This document shows, one piece after another, positions 41,413 to 50,227 of a stretch of DNA of 64,000 nucleotides (positions are counted from its first letter, which is position 1; each line of letters starts with the position of its first letter). The stretch spans positions 62,001 to 126,000 of the forward strand of contig NZ_JAKUJY010000004.1 of the NCBI RefSeq assembly GCF_022664535.1. Reading direction: 5' to 3'. The notes below the pieces were generated by a model. That model made no database searches. It was given only the letters and a program-made list of their open reading frames with translations, and was not told the DNA's origin. The position numbers were made by a program, and so were the translations under genes. This stretch comes from Sphingobium trunci. Its GTDB lineage: Bacteria; Pseudomonadota; Alphaproteobacteria; Sphingomonadales; Sphingomonadaceae.

Positions 41413-43773
41413 ATGGTGTCTGTTCGGCACACGTTGTCCTATGCAAGAATTTCGGCTTACGCACTCGCATCCGTAGCGGCCGGTGCCATCACCGCCGCCG
41501 CAGCGCAGGACGCTGCGCCTCAGGGGCAGGGCCTCGAGGACATTGTGGTGACCGCGCGCAAGGTCGAGGAAAATCTTCAGCAGGTTCCCGTCGCCGTCAC
41601 CGTGCAGACCGGCGAAGCGCTGCGCCAGCAGTCCGCCGTCATGATCCCCGACATCGCCCGCCTGACGCCCGGCATCCGTTTCCAGAATTCGGCGTCCAAC
41701 CCGTCCGCCTCGGCGATCACCATCCGCGGTCAGGTGCAGACCGACGTGCTGGCGACGCTCGACCCGTCGGTCGGCGTCTATGTCGACGGTTTCTATTGGG
41801 CCCGCGCCTATGGCCTCAACGCCAACCTGCTCGACGTCCAGAGCGCGCAGGTGCTGCGTGGCCCGCAGGGCACGCTGTTCGGCCGCAACACGACCGGCGG
41901 CGCGCTGCTGATCCAGTCCAACGATCCTGATTACAAGGGCGTTTCGGGCAATGTTTCGGCCACTTACGGCCGCTTCAACGAGCGCGCGGGCACCGCGGTG
42001 CTGAACCTGCCGCTGATCGATGACAAGCTGGCCGTGCGCGGCGGCTTCACGATCAACAAGCGCGACGGCTTCGCCCGCAACACGCTGACCGGCCGCAAGC
42101 TGGGTGAGAATGACAGCTATACCGGCCGCCTGAAGGTGCGGTTCGACCCCACCGACACGCTGCACTTCATCCTGTCGGGCGAATGGTATTCGATCAACGC
42201 CTACAGCCGCCCCTATCAGCTGATCTACATGTCGCCCAATTCGCCGGCGGTCACGGAAGTCGGCCTGGAGGCGGGTCAGCCGACCCAGGGCAACACCCTC
42301 ATCAACAATTATATCGCGTCCACGGTGGGCACCGACCGCGTCCAGCAGACCACCGACACGCTGACCGACGTCAAGACGCAGACCTACACGATGACCTCGA
42401 CGCTCGACACGGTGTTCGGCGCGATCAAGTTCATCGGCGGCTATCGTCACATCCGTTCGGACACGGCCATCGATCTGGACGCATCGCCCTATGATATCCT
42501 GAGCACGCGCGCGCATCAGAATCTGAAGAGCTATTCGGGCGAACTGCAGATCACCGGCAAGGCCTTCAACGATGCCTTCGATTTTGCCGGCGGCGCCTTC
42601 GTCTTCAAGGAAAAGGGCACCGATGAATCGACTGCGGTCGCGCTGCCCACGATCACCCGGCTGGTCGCCGGTTTCGTGCCCCGCCAATATCTGATCGGCG
42701 ACATCGACAACCGGTCCATGGGTCTCTATTTCCAGGGCACCTACCATCTGGACGACAAATTCTCGATCGTCGGCGGCATCCGCTATTCGGTCGAGGACAA
42801 GAATATCATCGCCTATAACCAGGATCGCGATTCCCAGACCGACGCCTTGATCGGCTGCCTGATCGGTACCGCCGATCCGGTCACCTGCCGGGCCGTGTCG
42901 CGCAAGGATTTCGACGGCGTATCCTACACCGCGGGCGTCAACTACCAGGTCTCGCCCGACCTGCTGGTCTATGCCAAGTCGAGCAAGGGCTTCCGCTCGG
43001 GCGGCCAGAATCTGCGCGCCTCGGGTGCCAGCGGCGCGGCCTTCGCGCCGTTCAGGCCGGAAGTCGTGTATGAACAGGAAGTCGGCTTCAAGTCGGAACT
43101 GTTCGACCGTCGCGTTCGCTTCAACGTCGCGGCCTTCTACAATGAAGTGTCCGACATTCAGCGCACCATCCTGAACGTGATCTGCGCCGCCGACGGCACC
43201 TGCCGCACCGCGACGGTGGTGGGCAACGCCGGCAAGGCCCGCTTCTTCGGCGGCGAGGCGGAAGTCACCGCCCGCGTGACCGAAGGCCTGACCCTCAGCG
43301 GCAACGCCGCGCTCGCCGATGCCAAATATCTGCGCTACACGGACCGCGATGCGCTGGGCAATGTCGTCGATCGCCGCACCGAAGCCTTCCAATATGTGCC
43401 GAAGTGGACCTTCAGCGTAGCTGGCGATTACAAGCGGCCGGTGGGCGACGCGACGCTGAATGCGCATCTCGACTATGCCTGGCAGGGCAAGACCTACAAT
43501 TATAATGTCGAGACCAGCAATCCGACTAACGATCCTGTGATCGCCGGTCTGCTGAACGCGGAAACCCGCCGCGCCGGTGGCGAGCTCAACGGCCGCCTGG
43601 GCGTCAGCTTCATGGACGACCAGCTGGAAGTCGCGGTTTTCGGCCGCAACATCCTGAACCGCCGCTATTATATGAGCGGTCTGGTGCTGCCTGCGCCGCT
43701 CAGCTATGCGATGGGCCAGCGCAACGATCCGGTGACCTACGGCGTCAACCTGACCTACCGCTTCGGCCGCTGA
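41413..43773 (+). CDS. TonB-dependent outer-membrane receptor
   Basis: 786 aa. Signal peptide of about 31 residues (cleavage near AAAA|QD), TonB box LEDIVVTA at residues 41-48, plug domain with IPDIARLTPGIRF, VYVDGFYWAR and VLRGPQGTLFGRNTTGGALL, then a beta-barrel ending in GVNLTYRFGR. Receptors of this FyuA/CirA-like type are used by sphingomonads for hydrophobic carbon sources as well as siderophores. Location inside this catabolic region, with the same operator as the catabolic operons, argues for substrate uptake. Single gene between two strong terminators. Confidence 0.95.
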   Translation: MVSVRHTLSYARISAYALASVAAGAITAAAAQDAAPQGQGLEDIVVTARKVEENLQQVPVAVTVQTGEALRQQSAVMIPDIARLTPGIRFQNSASNPSASAITIRGQVQTDVLATLDPSVGVYVDGFYWARAYGLNANLLDVQSAQVLRGPQGTLFGRNTTGGALLIQSNDPDYKGVSGNVSATYGRFNERAGTAVLNLPLIDDKLAVRGGFTINKRDGFARNTLTGRKLGENDSYTGRLKVRFDPTDTLHFILSGEWYSINAYSRPYQLIYMSPNSPAVTEVGLEAGQPTQGNTLINNYIASTVGTDRVQQTTDTLTDVKTQTYTMTSTLDTVFGAIKFIGGYRHIRSDTAIDLDASPYDILSTRAHQNLKSYSGELQITGKAFNDAFDFAGGAFVFKEKGTDESTAVALPTITRLVAGFVPRQYLIGDIDNRSMGLYFQGTYHLDDKFSIVGGIRYSVEDKNIIAYNQDRDSQTDALIGCLIGTADPVTCRAVSRKDFDGVSYTAGVNYQVSPDLLVYAKSSKGFRSGGQNLRASGASGAAFAPFRPEVVYEQEVGFKSELFDRRVRFNVAAFYNEVSDIQRTILNVICAADGTCRTATVVGNAGKARFFGGEAEVTARVTEGLTLSGNAALADAKYLRYTDRDALGNVVDRRTEAFQYVPKWTFSVAGDYKRPVGDATLNAHLDYAWQGKTYNYNVETSNPTNDPVIAGLLNAETRRAGGELNGRLGVSFMDDQLEVAVFGRNILNRRYYMSGLVLPAPLSYAMGQRNDPVTYGVNLTYRFGR

Positions 43774-43790
43774 TCGGGACTCGAGACCAG

Positions 43791-43827
43791 AAAAGGGGCC
43801 GGTGCAGCGATGCACCGGCCCCTTTTT
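43791..43827 (+). terminator. Strong intrinsic terminator after TonB receptor
   Basis: 16-bp perfect stem beginning AAAAGGGGCC with a GCGA loop, ending in TTTTT; 18 nt after the stop codon. Confidence 0.92.
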
Positions 43828-43982
43828 CATGGTCCTGATGCGGCCATCGGCGGGGCCACCGCATGATGGGGCGCAGGTTCCTGCCCGCACCAGCCTCGGC
43901 GCGGCAGGTGCGTCTTGCTCTTGTGGGACTTGCGCGTCTATCCTTGGCCAACAAGATTTTCGGGTTCACCGGAGGGGATCGG

Positions 43983-44324
43983 ATGGCAGAACATGTGTTC
44001 GTCGTACTCACCAATCCTGTCGAAGGACGGGAAGAGGAGTATAATCGCTGGTATGACGAGGTTCACCTTGGCGAAGTGCTCGATGTGCCCGGCTTCGTTG
44101 CAGCGCGGCGCTATCGCGTGGCGCCCTCGGCGGGCGCGGTGACGCATCGCTATCTGGCGCTCTACCATATCGACAGCGACGATGTGGCGGCGTCCATGGC
44201 CGAACTCAACCGGCGCGCCGGTTCGGGCGAGATGCAGATGAGCGACGCGCTGGACGGCGGCATCAGCCCGACACTCTACGAAGCGTTGCCGCTTTCCGAC
44301 AAGCTGCGCAAGAGCGGACGCTGA
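43983..44324 (+). CDS. Small EthD/dimeric alpha-beta barrel-like protein
   Basis: 113 aa. MAEHVFVVLTNPVEGREEEYNRWYDEVHLGEVLDVPGF is typical of EthD-like dimeric ferredoxin-fold proteins (conserved NxWYdeeH). No signal peptide. ATG 43983 has GGAGGGG upstream. Such proteins accompany P450 and aromatic degradation genes, with roles ranging from cyclase to unknown. Separated from the TonB gene by a strong terminator, so transcribed on its own; convergent with the aldolase that ends at 44364. Confidence 0.78.
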   Translation: MAEHVFVVLTNPVEGREEEYNRWYDEVHLGEVLDVPGFVAARRYRVAPSAGAVTHRYLALYHIDSDDVAASMAELNRRAGSGEMQMSDALDGGISPTLYEALPLSDKLRKSGR

Positions 44325-44363
44325 TGTCGGGCGCCGCCGCTGCGGGCGCCGTCTACCGTTTCA

Positions 44364-45545
44364 TCAGTCCTTCACCAGCAGCATCGCACCCGCGAGCGGA
44401 CCACCGGCCGTCGATGTCGCGCAGACGTTGAGGGGCTTCTTCACCTGACGGTCGCCGCCCCGTCCCCAGAGCTGGGTGCAGGCCTCATGCACCGCGCCAT
44501 AGGCATGGAGCCGCCCGGCCGACAGCGCGCCGCCGCCGGTGTTGATCGGCAATTCGCCCTCCAGCGCGATGCGCGTGCCGCCCTCGATGAAATCCTTGGC
44601 GCCATAACGTTCGCAAAAGCCGAAATTTTCCAGCCAGTTGATCGTGTGGAAGCTGAAGCCGTCATAAAGCTGCGCGATATCGACATCCTTGGGCTTCAGG
44701 TCGGTCCGGCTCCACATCATCTCGGCGACCTTGGGCTGCGCCTGGGTGTCGAGCGCGTCGAGCTGTACCCAGCTATTGCGATATTGCATGGACGAACCGA
44801 TCGCCTCGATGCGGATCGGAACGTTCGGCCCGTCCCGCGCCACATCCATGCGCGATACGATGATCGCGGTCGACCCGTCGATCGGCACGTCGCAGTCGAA
44901 CAGGCGCAGCGGCGTCGCGATCATCCGCGAATTCAGATAATCCTCGATCGTGATCGGCGTGCGATAGACCGCCGCCGGATTGAGTGAGGCGTTGCGCCGC
45001 TGGTTGACCGCGATCTGTCCCACCTGTTCGGGCCTGATCCCGGACTTGTGGACATAGAGGTTGAACATCAGCGACTGCTGCAGCGCGGCGGCATAATTAT
45101 AATAGGGCGCATACCAGAGGAAAATGCCTGCCTGCCGTTCCCCGCCCTTGACCAGCGAATTGGCGAAGGAGGTCTTGCGCGCCGTGGCTTCATACATGGT
45201 GCGGTAGATGAGGACGTTGCGCGCCAGCCCCGCCGAGATCGCGCCGATGGCATTGAACACCGCGCCATACTGGCCCGGCACCTCGCCGCCCGCGCCATAC
45301 CAGTTGAGCTTCAGCCGCAGCGCGTCCTGGATCTGGGCCACGCCCACCGGCGAAAAGCCGCTCGTGTTGTTGTCCGCGCCGGGCCAGGTGGCGATGCCGT
45401 CAATGTCCGCACGGGTCAGGCCCGCGTCGCGGATCGCCCCCAGCGCGGCGTCCACCGTCAGTTCCAGCGCCGACTTGTCCGACCCGCGCGACACCTCGGA
45501 CTGGCCGATGCCGGTGATCGCCGTATTCTTTTCCCCATAGGTCAT
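44364..45545 (-). CDS. SCP2-type thiolase-fold protein, probable acyl-CoA aldolase (second)
   Basis: 393 aa thiolase-fold protein. The nucleophile Cys is absent (region GGEVPGQYGAVFNA), the HDCF His is Tyr (QLYDGFS), and the GHPLG His is Arg (SAGRLH). Active residues therefore differ from thiolases and also partly from the 7454-8599 homologue (Tyr there). Its ATG overlaps the DUF35 stop, making an aldolase-DUF35 pair as in steroid side-chain cleavage. Predicted to cleave a beta-hydroxy acyl-CoA into a ketone or aldehyde plus acetyl- or propionyl-CoA. Last gene of the ferredoxin-DUF35-aldolase operon. Confidence 0.88.
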   Translation of the reverse strand: MTYGEKNTAITGIGQSEVSRGSDKSALELTVDAALGAIRDAGLTRADIDGIATWPGADNNTSGFSPVGVAQIQDALRLKLNWYGAGGEVPGQYGAVFNAIGAISAGLARNVLIYRTMYEATARKTSFANSLVKGGERQAGIFLWYAPYYNYAAALQQSLMFNLYVHKSGIRPEQVGQIAVNQRRNASLNPAAVYRTPITIEDYLNSRMIATPLRLFDCDVPIDGSTAIIVSRMDVARDGPNVPIRIEAIGSSMQYRNSWVQLDALDTQAQPKVAEMMWSRTDLKPKDVDIAQLYDGFSFHTINWLENFGFCERYGAKDFIEGGTRIALEGELPINTGGGALSAGRLHAYGAVHEACTQLWGRGGDRQVKKPLNVCATSTAGGPLAGAMLLVKD

Positions 45546-45988
45546 GGCCGCGGCGCTCCTTCGCTGTCGGGTTCGAACAGCGGCACCCAGAGATCCTCGA
45601 CCTGTTCGAAGTAGACCTTGACCGGCATGCCGAAGCTGACCTCTTCGGGCGGGCAGTTCATGATGTTCGTGACCAGCCGCACGTCATCCTGTTCCGCGAT
45701 GCCGACCAGCGCCAGCACATAGGGCACCGGCAGCCCCGGCACCCATTGCTGGTGGTTGATCGAGAAGCTGACGACATGGCCCTTGCCGGAAACCGCCTCC
45801 GGTTCCACCCGCCTGCTCTCGCACTGCGGGCAGAAGCGCACCGGCGGATGGATATAATAGGCGCAGTCCTGGCAGCGGTAGATTTTCAGCTCGCCCTGCT
45901 CGCCGGCCGTCCAGAAGGTTTGGCTGTCCTTGTCGACGACGGGCAGGGAACGGGGCGGCGGTGCCGTCCCGGACGCGGTTGAAGCCAT
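45542..45988 (-). CDS. DUF35 OB-fold / zinc-ribbon protein, aldolase partner (second)
   Basis: 148 aa: short Pro/Ser-rich tail, zinc ribbon with CQDC and CPQC (about residues 39-56), OB-fold with NHQQWVPGLPVPYVLALV and FEQVEDLWVPLFEP. Closely related to the DUF35 at 1846-2244. The stop overlaps the aldolase start by 4 nt. It presumably anchors the acyl-CoA for the aldolase. It lies 46 nt behind the ferredoxin gene. Confidence 0.92.
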   Translation of the reverse strand: MASTASGTAPPPRSLPVVDKDSQTFWTAGEQGELKIYRCQDCAYYIHPPVRFCPQCESRRVEPEAVSGKGHVVSFSINHQQWVPGLPVPYVLALVGIAEQDDVRLVTNIMNCPPEEVSFGMPVKVYFEQVEDLWVPLFEPDSEGAPRP

Positions 45989-46034
45989 GATATCCTCTCC
46001 TTTGTCTGGCCGGGACCGGCTGTGTCCCCGCCGA

Positions 46035-46352
46035 TCAATCCTCCTCGGCGATGCGGACCTTCAGGCCGTCCAGAGCGGCGGTGAAGACGATCTGGCAGGA
46101 CAGCCGGGAATGTGCGTCGCGATGATCGGAACTGTCGAGCAGGTCGCTTTCGTCCTCGCTCATCGGCGGCAGCCGGTCATCAAAGCCGTTCTCGACATGC
46201 ACATGGCAGGTCGCGCAGGAACAGCATCCGCCGCACAGGGCCAGCAGTTCGTCAAAGCCATTGTCCCGGATCAATTCCATGACGGAAACGCCTTCCGTCC
46301 CTTCGATCGTCCTCTCTTCTCCAGCACGACCTACAACCGTCAGTTTCGCCAT
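46035..46352 (-). CDS. [2Fe-2S] ferredoxin, putidaredoxin/adrenodoxin type
   Basis: 105 aa. Cluster ligands Cys40, Cys46, Cys49 and Cys86 fit C-x5-C-x2-C-x36-C; two extra cysteines (43, 44) sit in the loop ([11 protein letters not shown]). This is the electron donor type of class I P450s, so it likely serves the P450cam-like enzyme at 13558-14826, 31 kb away. ATG 46352 (MAKLTVVG) has AGGAAAG upstream; longer starts add an unlike tail. First gene of the ferredoxin-DUF35-aldolase operon. Confidence 0.92.
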   Translation of the reverse strand: MAKLTVVGRAGEERTIEGTEGVSVMELIRDNGFDELLALCGGCCSCATCHVHVENGFDDRLPPMSEDESDLLDSSDHRDAHSRLSCQIVFTAALDGLKVRIAEED

Positions 46353-46480
46353 CGTCTTTCCTGCTGTTCTGCGAAGGATCGCCATGCCGGGCATGCGGGC
46401 CTTCTCCGCTGCTGTCAGTGGGGGAGGTGACACAAAAGCCGCCGCGCAAGCAAGGGCCTTTCCCTGACCGGTCTAAATAT

Positions 46481-46493
46481 ATAACGAGGTAAT
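46481..46493. promoter_or_regulatory. TAACNAGGT-type operator (exact core), divergent
   Basis: ATAAC-GAG-GTAAT, core TAACGAGGT. Between the ferredoxin operon (start 46352, minus) and the ALDH (start 46580, plus), placed to control both. Confidence 0.62.
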
Positions 46494-46579
46494 CTATGTT
46501 GTTCCGGACGAATCTCTGAGCCGCGCCGGACCCCCGGTCCCGCGACCGGCGGGCCATGACAGGAAGGATTTCCCCAACA

Positions 46580-48031
46580 ATGACCGACATTGCCGACCTC
46601 GCCACTCTTGCGCCGGATTCGCCGGAAGCGGGGCCTTTCCGCCTGCTTGTCGACGGTGCGCTGGTCGATGGCGCCGCGTCCATGGCGGTGGTCAACCCGG
46701 CCACCGGCCGCCCCTTCTGCACCGTCCCGCGCGCGGATGCGGCGCAACTGGAAACCGCCATCGCCGCCGCGCGCCGCGCGCAACCTGCCTGGGCGCGCAC
46801 ATCCTATGCCGAGCGCGGCGCTCTCATCGGCGCTCTGGCCGACGCGGTGGAGGCGCGGATCGACGATTTCGCCCGGCTCATCACGCTGGAACAGGGCAAG
46901 CTGCTGGGCCATGCGCGGGGCGAGGTACGTACCACCGTCGCGCTGCTCCGCCATGCCGCCGGGCAGGAATTGAAGCCCGAAATCCTGCGGGAAGGCGATG
47001 GCACCCGCATCATCGAGAAGCGCACGCCGCGCGGCGTCGTCGCGGCGATCGCGCCGTGGAATTTCCCGCTTTTCATCATGGCGCAGAAGGTCGGCCCGGC
47101 GCTCATCACCGGCAATGCCGTCATCTGCAAACCCGCGCCGACGACCCCCACCAGCGCCCTCCTGCTGGGTGAGGTCGCCGCGGAAATCCTGCCCGCCGGC
47201 GTCCTCCAGACGATCGTCGACCAGAACGATCTGGGCGCCATCCTGTCCAGCCACAAGGGCATCGATTTCGTCAGCTTCACCGGCTCCAGCCCCACCGGCA
47301 AGAAGGTGCTGGGCAGTTCGGTCGACACGATGAAGCGGGTGTCGCTGGAACTGGGCGGCAACGACGCCGCGCTGCTGCTTGACGACGCGGATGTGGCGAC
47401 GGTCGCGCCGCGCCTGTTCGCCGGTTTCACCAACAATAGCGGGCAGATCTGCCTTGCGACCAAGCGCGTCTACGCGCCCAGCGGCATGGTCGATGAATTG
47501 TGCGACGCGCTTGCCGGACTGGCCGCGCAGGCCGTGACCGGCGACGGGCTTCAGCAGGGCACCACCATGGGGCCGATCAGCAACAAGGCCCAATATGAAA
47601 AGGTGCTGGACCTGATCGAGGATGCGCGCGCCCAGGGCACGCTGGTCGCGGGTGGCGAGGCGCTGCCGGGCGAGGGCTATTTCATCCCGCCGACGATCTT
47701 CCGCGACCTGCCGGAAGATTCGCGCCTCGTGCAGGAGGAGCAGTTCGGCCCCGTCTTGCCCGTTCAAGGCTATGATGACCTGGATGAGGCCATAGAACGC
47801 ATCAATGCCAGCGACTATGGATTGGGCGGCGTGGTCTGGACCAGCGATGTCGATCGCGGAATCGACGTGGCGGGCCGAATCGTCAGCGGCACCGTCTGGG
47901 TCAACCGGCAGTTCGACCTGCCTTTCGACGTCCCCTTCGGCGGCGCCAGGCATTCGGGCCTTGGCCGCCAGCACGGCGCCGAGGGGCTGAAGGAATTTAC
48001 CCAGGCGACCATCATCAACGCCTCGATCTGA
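46580..48031 (+). CDS. Aldehyde dehydrogenase family protein
   Basis: 483 aa NAD(P)-dependent ALDH: APWNFPLFIMAQKVGPAL, SFTGSSPTGKKV, LELGGNDAA (Glu), nucleophile Cys291 in SGQICLATKR, C-terminal PFGGARHSGLGRQHG. Start ATG 46580, with AGGAAGG upstream; the ATG at 46556 is an alternative. Divergent from the ferredoxin-DUF35-aldolase operon with a shared operator, so it may oxidise the aldehyde released by that aldolase (inference). Followed by a hairpin and an MFS gene. Confidence 0.92.
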   Translation: MTDIADLATLAPDSPEAGPFRLLVDGALVDGAASMAVVNPATGRPFCTVPRADAAQLETAIAAARRAQPAWARTSYAERGALIGALADAVEARIDDFARLITLEQGKLLGHARGEVRTTVALLRHAAGQELKPEILREGDGTRIIEKRTPRGVVAAIAPWNFPLFIMAQKVGPALITGNAVICKPAPTTPTSALLLGEVAAEILPAGVLQTIVDQNDLGAILSSHKGIDFVSFTGSSPTGKKVLGSSVDTMKRVSLELGGNDAALLLDDADVATVAPRLFAGFTNNSGQICLATKRVYAPSGMVDELCDALAGLAAQAVTGDGLQQGTTMGPISNKAQYEKVLDLIEDARAQGTLVAGGEALPGEGYFIPPTIFRDLPEDSRLVQEEQFGPVLPVQGYDDLDEAIERINASDYGLGGVVWTSDVDRGIDVAGRIVSGTVWVNRQFDLPFDVPFGGARHSGLGRQHGAEGLKEFTQATIINASI

Positions 48032-48047
48032 CAGCCTGGATCCGATA

Positions 48048-48072
48048 GGGGGCTTGCCGTCGGCAAGCCCCC
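48048..48072 (+). other. Hairpin between ALDH and MFS genes
   Basis: GGGGGCTTGC-CGTCG-GCAAGCCCCC: 10-bp perfect stem without a T-run. It may reduce read-through into the MFS gene. Confidence 0.4.
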
Positions 48073-48115
48073 GCCCGGCAGGGCCATGCTGGACGGAACA
48101 GCAGGATAGGACAGC

Positions 48116-49411
48116 ATGAAAGCGGAGGGGACGGCGGGCAGCGCCAGCATAAAGCGGGATCAGACCCTGCTCTTCATCGTGATCCTGACCATCGCGATCG
48201 GCAATACCGGCCTGCAATCGGTCCTGCCCGCCATCGGGCGGATATTGAAGCTGCCCGATACGCTGATCGGCCTGGCCTTTTCCTTTTCGGCGCTCGCCTG
48301 GTCGCTGGCCGCGCCCTTCTGGGGACGGCGGCTGGGCACGATGCGCGCCAAGACGATGGTGCTGGTCGGCCTGGGCGGCTATTGCGCCTCGCTGTTCGTC
48401 TGCGCCATCGCCCTGACTTCCGGCCTGCTCGGCTGGGTGGCGGCGGGCCTCAGCTTTGCCGGTTTCGTCATCGGACGCGGACTGTACGGATCGTTCGGAT
48501 CGGCCGCCCCGCCGGCCTCTCAGGCGCTGGTGGCGCTGACCAGCTCGCGCGGGAACCGGACCAACGCGCTCACCATGCTGGCCTCGGCATTCGGCCTCGG
48601 CACCGTGCTCGGCCCGGCGCTGGCGCCCTTCTTCCTGCTTCCCATATTGGGGTTGGCGGGGCCGCCGGTCATCTTCTGCCTGATGGGGCTGGTGGTGATG
48701 GTCATCGCCGCGACGCAGCTGTCCGACCACGGCGTCGGCGAAGTCCGCGAAGCGCAGGCGGAACAGGGCCTGCCCCGCCGCCTCACGCGCTATACCGACC
48801 CTCGCATCTGGCCGTGGATGCTGTTCGGCATCGTCTCCGGCAACACGCAGGCCATGGTCGGCCAGTCGATCGCCTTCCTGCTGATCGACCGGCTGAAGGT
48901 CACGCCCCAGGCGGCGCAACCGCTGATCGGCATCGTGCTGATGGCGGGGGCGGGGGCTTCGCTGCTGGCGCAATGGGGCGTGGTCGGACGCCTGCGGATG
49001 ACCCCGTTCAGGATGGTCCTCTGGGGGGCAGGCTTCGCGGCGCTGGGCAGCGCGGCCATCACCCTGGCGCATGACCTGCACATGCTGGCCATGGCCTTTG
49101 CGCTGGCGTCGCTGGGTTTCGGCTTCCTGCGCCCCGGCTTCACCGCGGGCGCCAGCCTGGCGGTGGAGGATGAGGAGCAGGGCATCGTCGCCGGACATGT
49201 CACCGCCACCAATGGATCGGCCTTCCTCTTCGGTCCATCCATCGGCATCACCATGTATCAGATCTGGCGGCCGCTTCCCTATCTGACGGCGGCGGTCCTG
49301 CTGCTGTGCATCCTGGCCTATGGCTGGCGCAGGCTGGGTGGCCGTGCGCCCGCCATGGATCAGGACATCAGCGCCGTGCCAGCCGCCGCAGATCCTTGTT
49401 CAGATGGATGA
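48116..49411 (+). CDS. MFS transporter
   Basis: 431 aa, about 12 membrane helices: TLLFIVILTIAIGNTGLQSVLP start, APFWGRRLGTMRAK (motif A-like), GLGTVLGPALAPFF. Resembles MFS efflux proteins of the DHA1/TCR type. Start ATG follows AGGATAGGACAGC. Its last 44 bp overlap the 3' end of the convergent NAD(P)-binding protein gene (49368-50027). Confidence 0.87.
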   Translation: MKAEGTAGSASIKRDQTLLFIVILTIAIGNTGLQSVLPAIGRILKLPDTLIGLAFSFSALAWSLAAPFWGRRLGTMRAKTMVLVGLGGYCASLFVCAIALTSGLLGWVAAGLSFAGFVIGRGLYGSFGSAAPPASQALVALTSSRGNRTNALTMLASAFGLGTVLGPALAPFFLLPILGLAGPPVIFCLMGLVVMVIAATQLSDHGVGEVREAQAEQGLPRRLTRYTDPRIWPWMLFGIVSGNTQAMVGQSIAFLLIDRLKVTPQAAQPLIGIVLMAGAGASLLAQWGVVGRLRMTPFRMVLWGAGFAALGSAAITLAHDLHMLAMAFALASLGFGFLRPGFTAGASLAVEDEEQGIVAGHVTATNGSAFLFGPSIGITMYQIWRPLPYLTAAVLLLCILAYGWRRLGGRAPAMDQDISAVPAAADPCSDG

Positions 49412-50027
49412 AGCTGCCGGTCTGGGGTGATCCGATCAGCCGCACCATGCCGCCGGCCACATCCTCCACGGGAATGCCCTGATATTTGGCGAGCGGCCCC
49501 TGCAGGATCGGCCAGAGGAAGGGATAGATGGCGCATCCGATCGCTTCCAGCACGGACCGGCCCGGCCGCGGCCCCAGCATCAGTCCGGGACGAACCAGAT
49601 CGACCCGCGCGAAGCCCAGCGCGGCGACGCTCTTCTCCACCGCGCCCTTGGTCTTGAGGTAGAAGCCGGCCCCGCCCGCGCCCGCCGCGCTCATCAGGAT
49701 GAGCTGCCGCGCCCCCGCCGCCTTCGCGCCCTGGGCAAAGGCGACGACATAGTCATGATCGACCTTCCACATCGCCTCCTTCGACCCGGCGTCGCTGATG
49801 GTCGTGCCGAGGCAACAGATCGCGACATCGACGCCATCGGGCGCGGCCTGGGCGATTTCCCGCTCCGGCGCCGCCAGCAGCGCATCGAAATCGGTCTGCC
49901 GCTCGCCCGGTCCCCGCGCCTTGCGCACCAGGCTGACGAGCCTATGGTCCGGCAGCGAGCCGAGCTGACCGGCGATCCGGCTTCCGACCAGGCCGGTACC
50001 GCCCGACAGCAGAATTTTCTGAACCAT
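49368..50027 (-). CDS. Atypical SDR / NAD(P)H-binding protein (HTATIP2-like)
   Basis: 219 aa. N-terminal ILLSGGTGLVGSRIAGQL is the TGxxGxxG cofactor motif; VAICCLGTTISDAGSKEAMWKVDHDYVV and RPGLMLGPR match the small atypical SDR family that includes HTATIP2/NmrA-like proteins. No SxnYxxxK catalytic tetrad is obvious. ATG 50027 (MVQKILL) with GGGAGAAGAG upstream. Role unknown; its end overlaps the convergent MFS gene. Confidence 0.82.
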   Translation of the reverse strand: MVQKILLSGGTGLVGSRIAGQLGSLPDHRLVSLVRKARGPGERQTDFDALLAAPEREIAQAAPDGVDVAICCLGTTISDAGSKEAMWKVDHDYVVAFAQGAKAAGARQLILMSAAGAGGAGFYLKTKGAVEKSVAALGFARVDLVRPGLMLGPRPGRSVLEAIGCAIYPFLWPILQGPLAKYQGIPVEDVAGGMVRLIGSPQTGSFIHLNKDLRRLARR

Positions 50028-50227
50028 GATGTCGCTCTTCTCCCGGTCTGCCGAAATGTCCCGCCGCGCTGTGCAGGCAGCCGGGCCGGCCCGCAAGAGC
50101 GAAGGCCGCCATTGGCGCGCGGCGCGAGTGAATTGGCGCGCTTTGCCAGAGAGGGAATGGCCGGACGCGCGTAGACAGGCGATGCGAATGTCCGCGCGAA
50201 AAGCGGCGCAAGTCAGAGGGAAAACCA

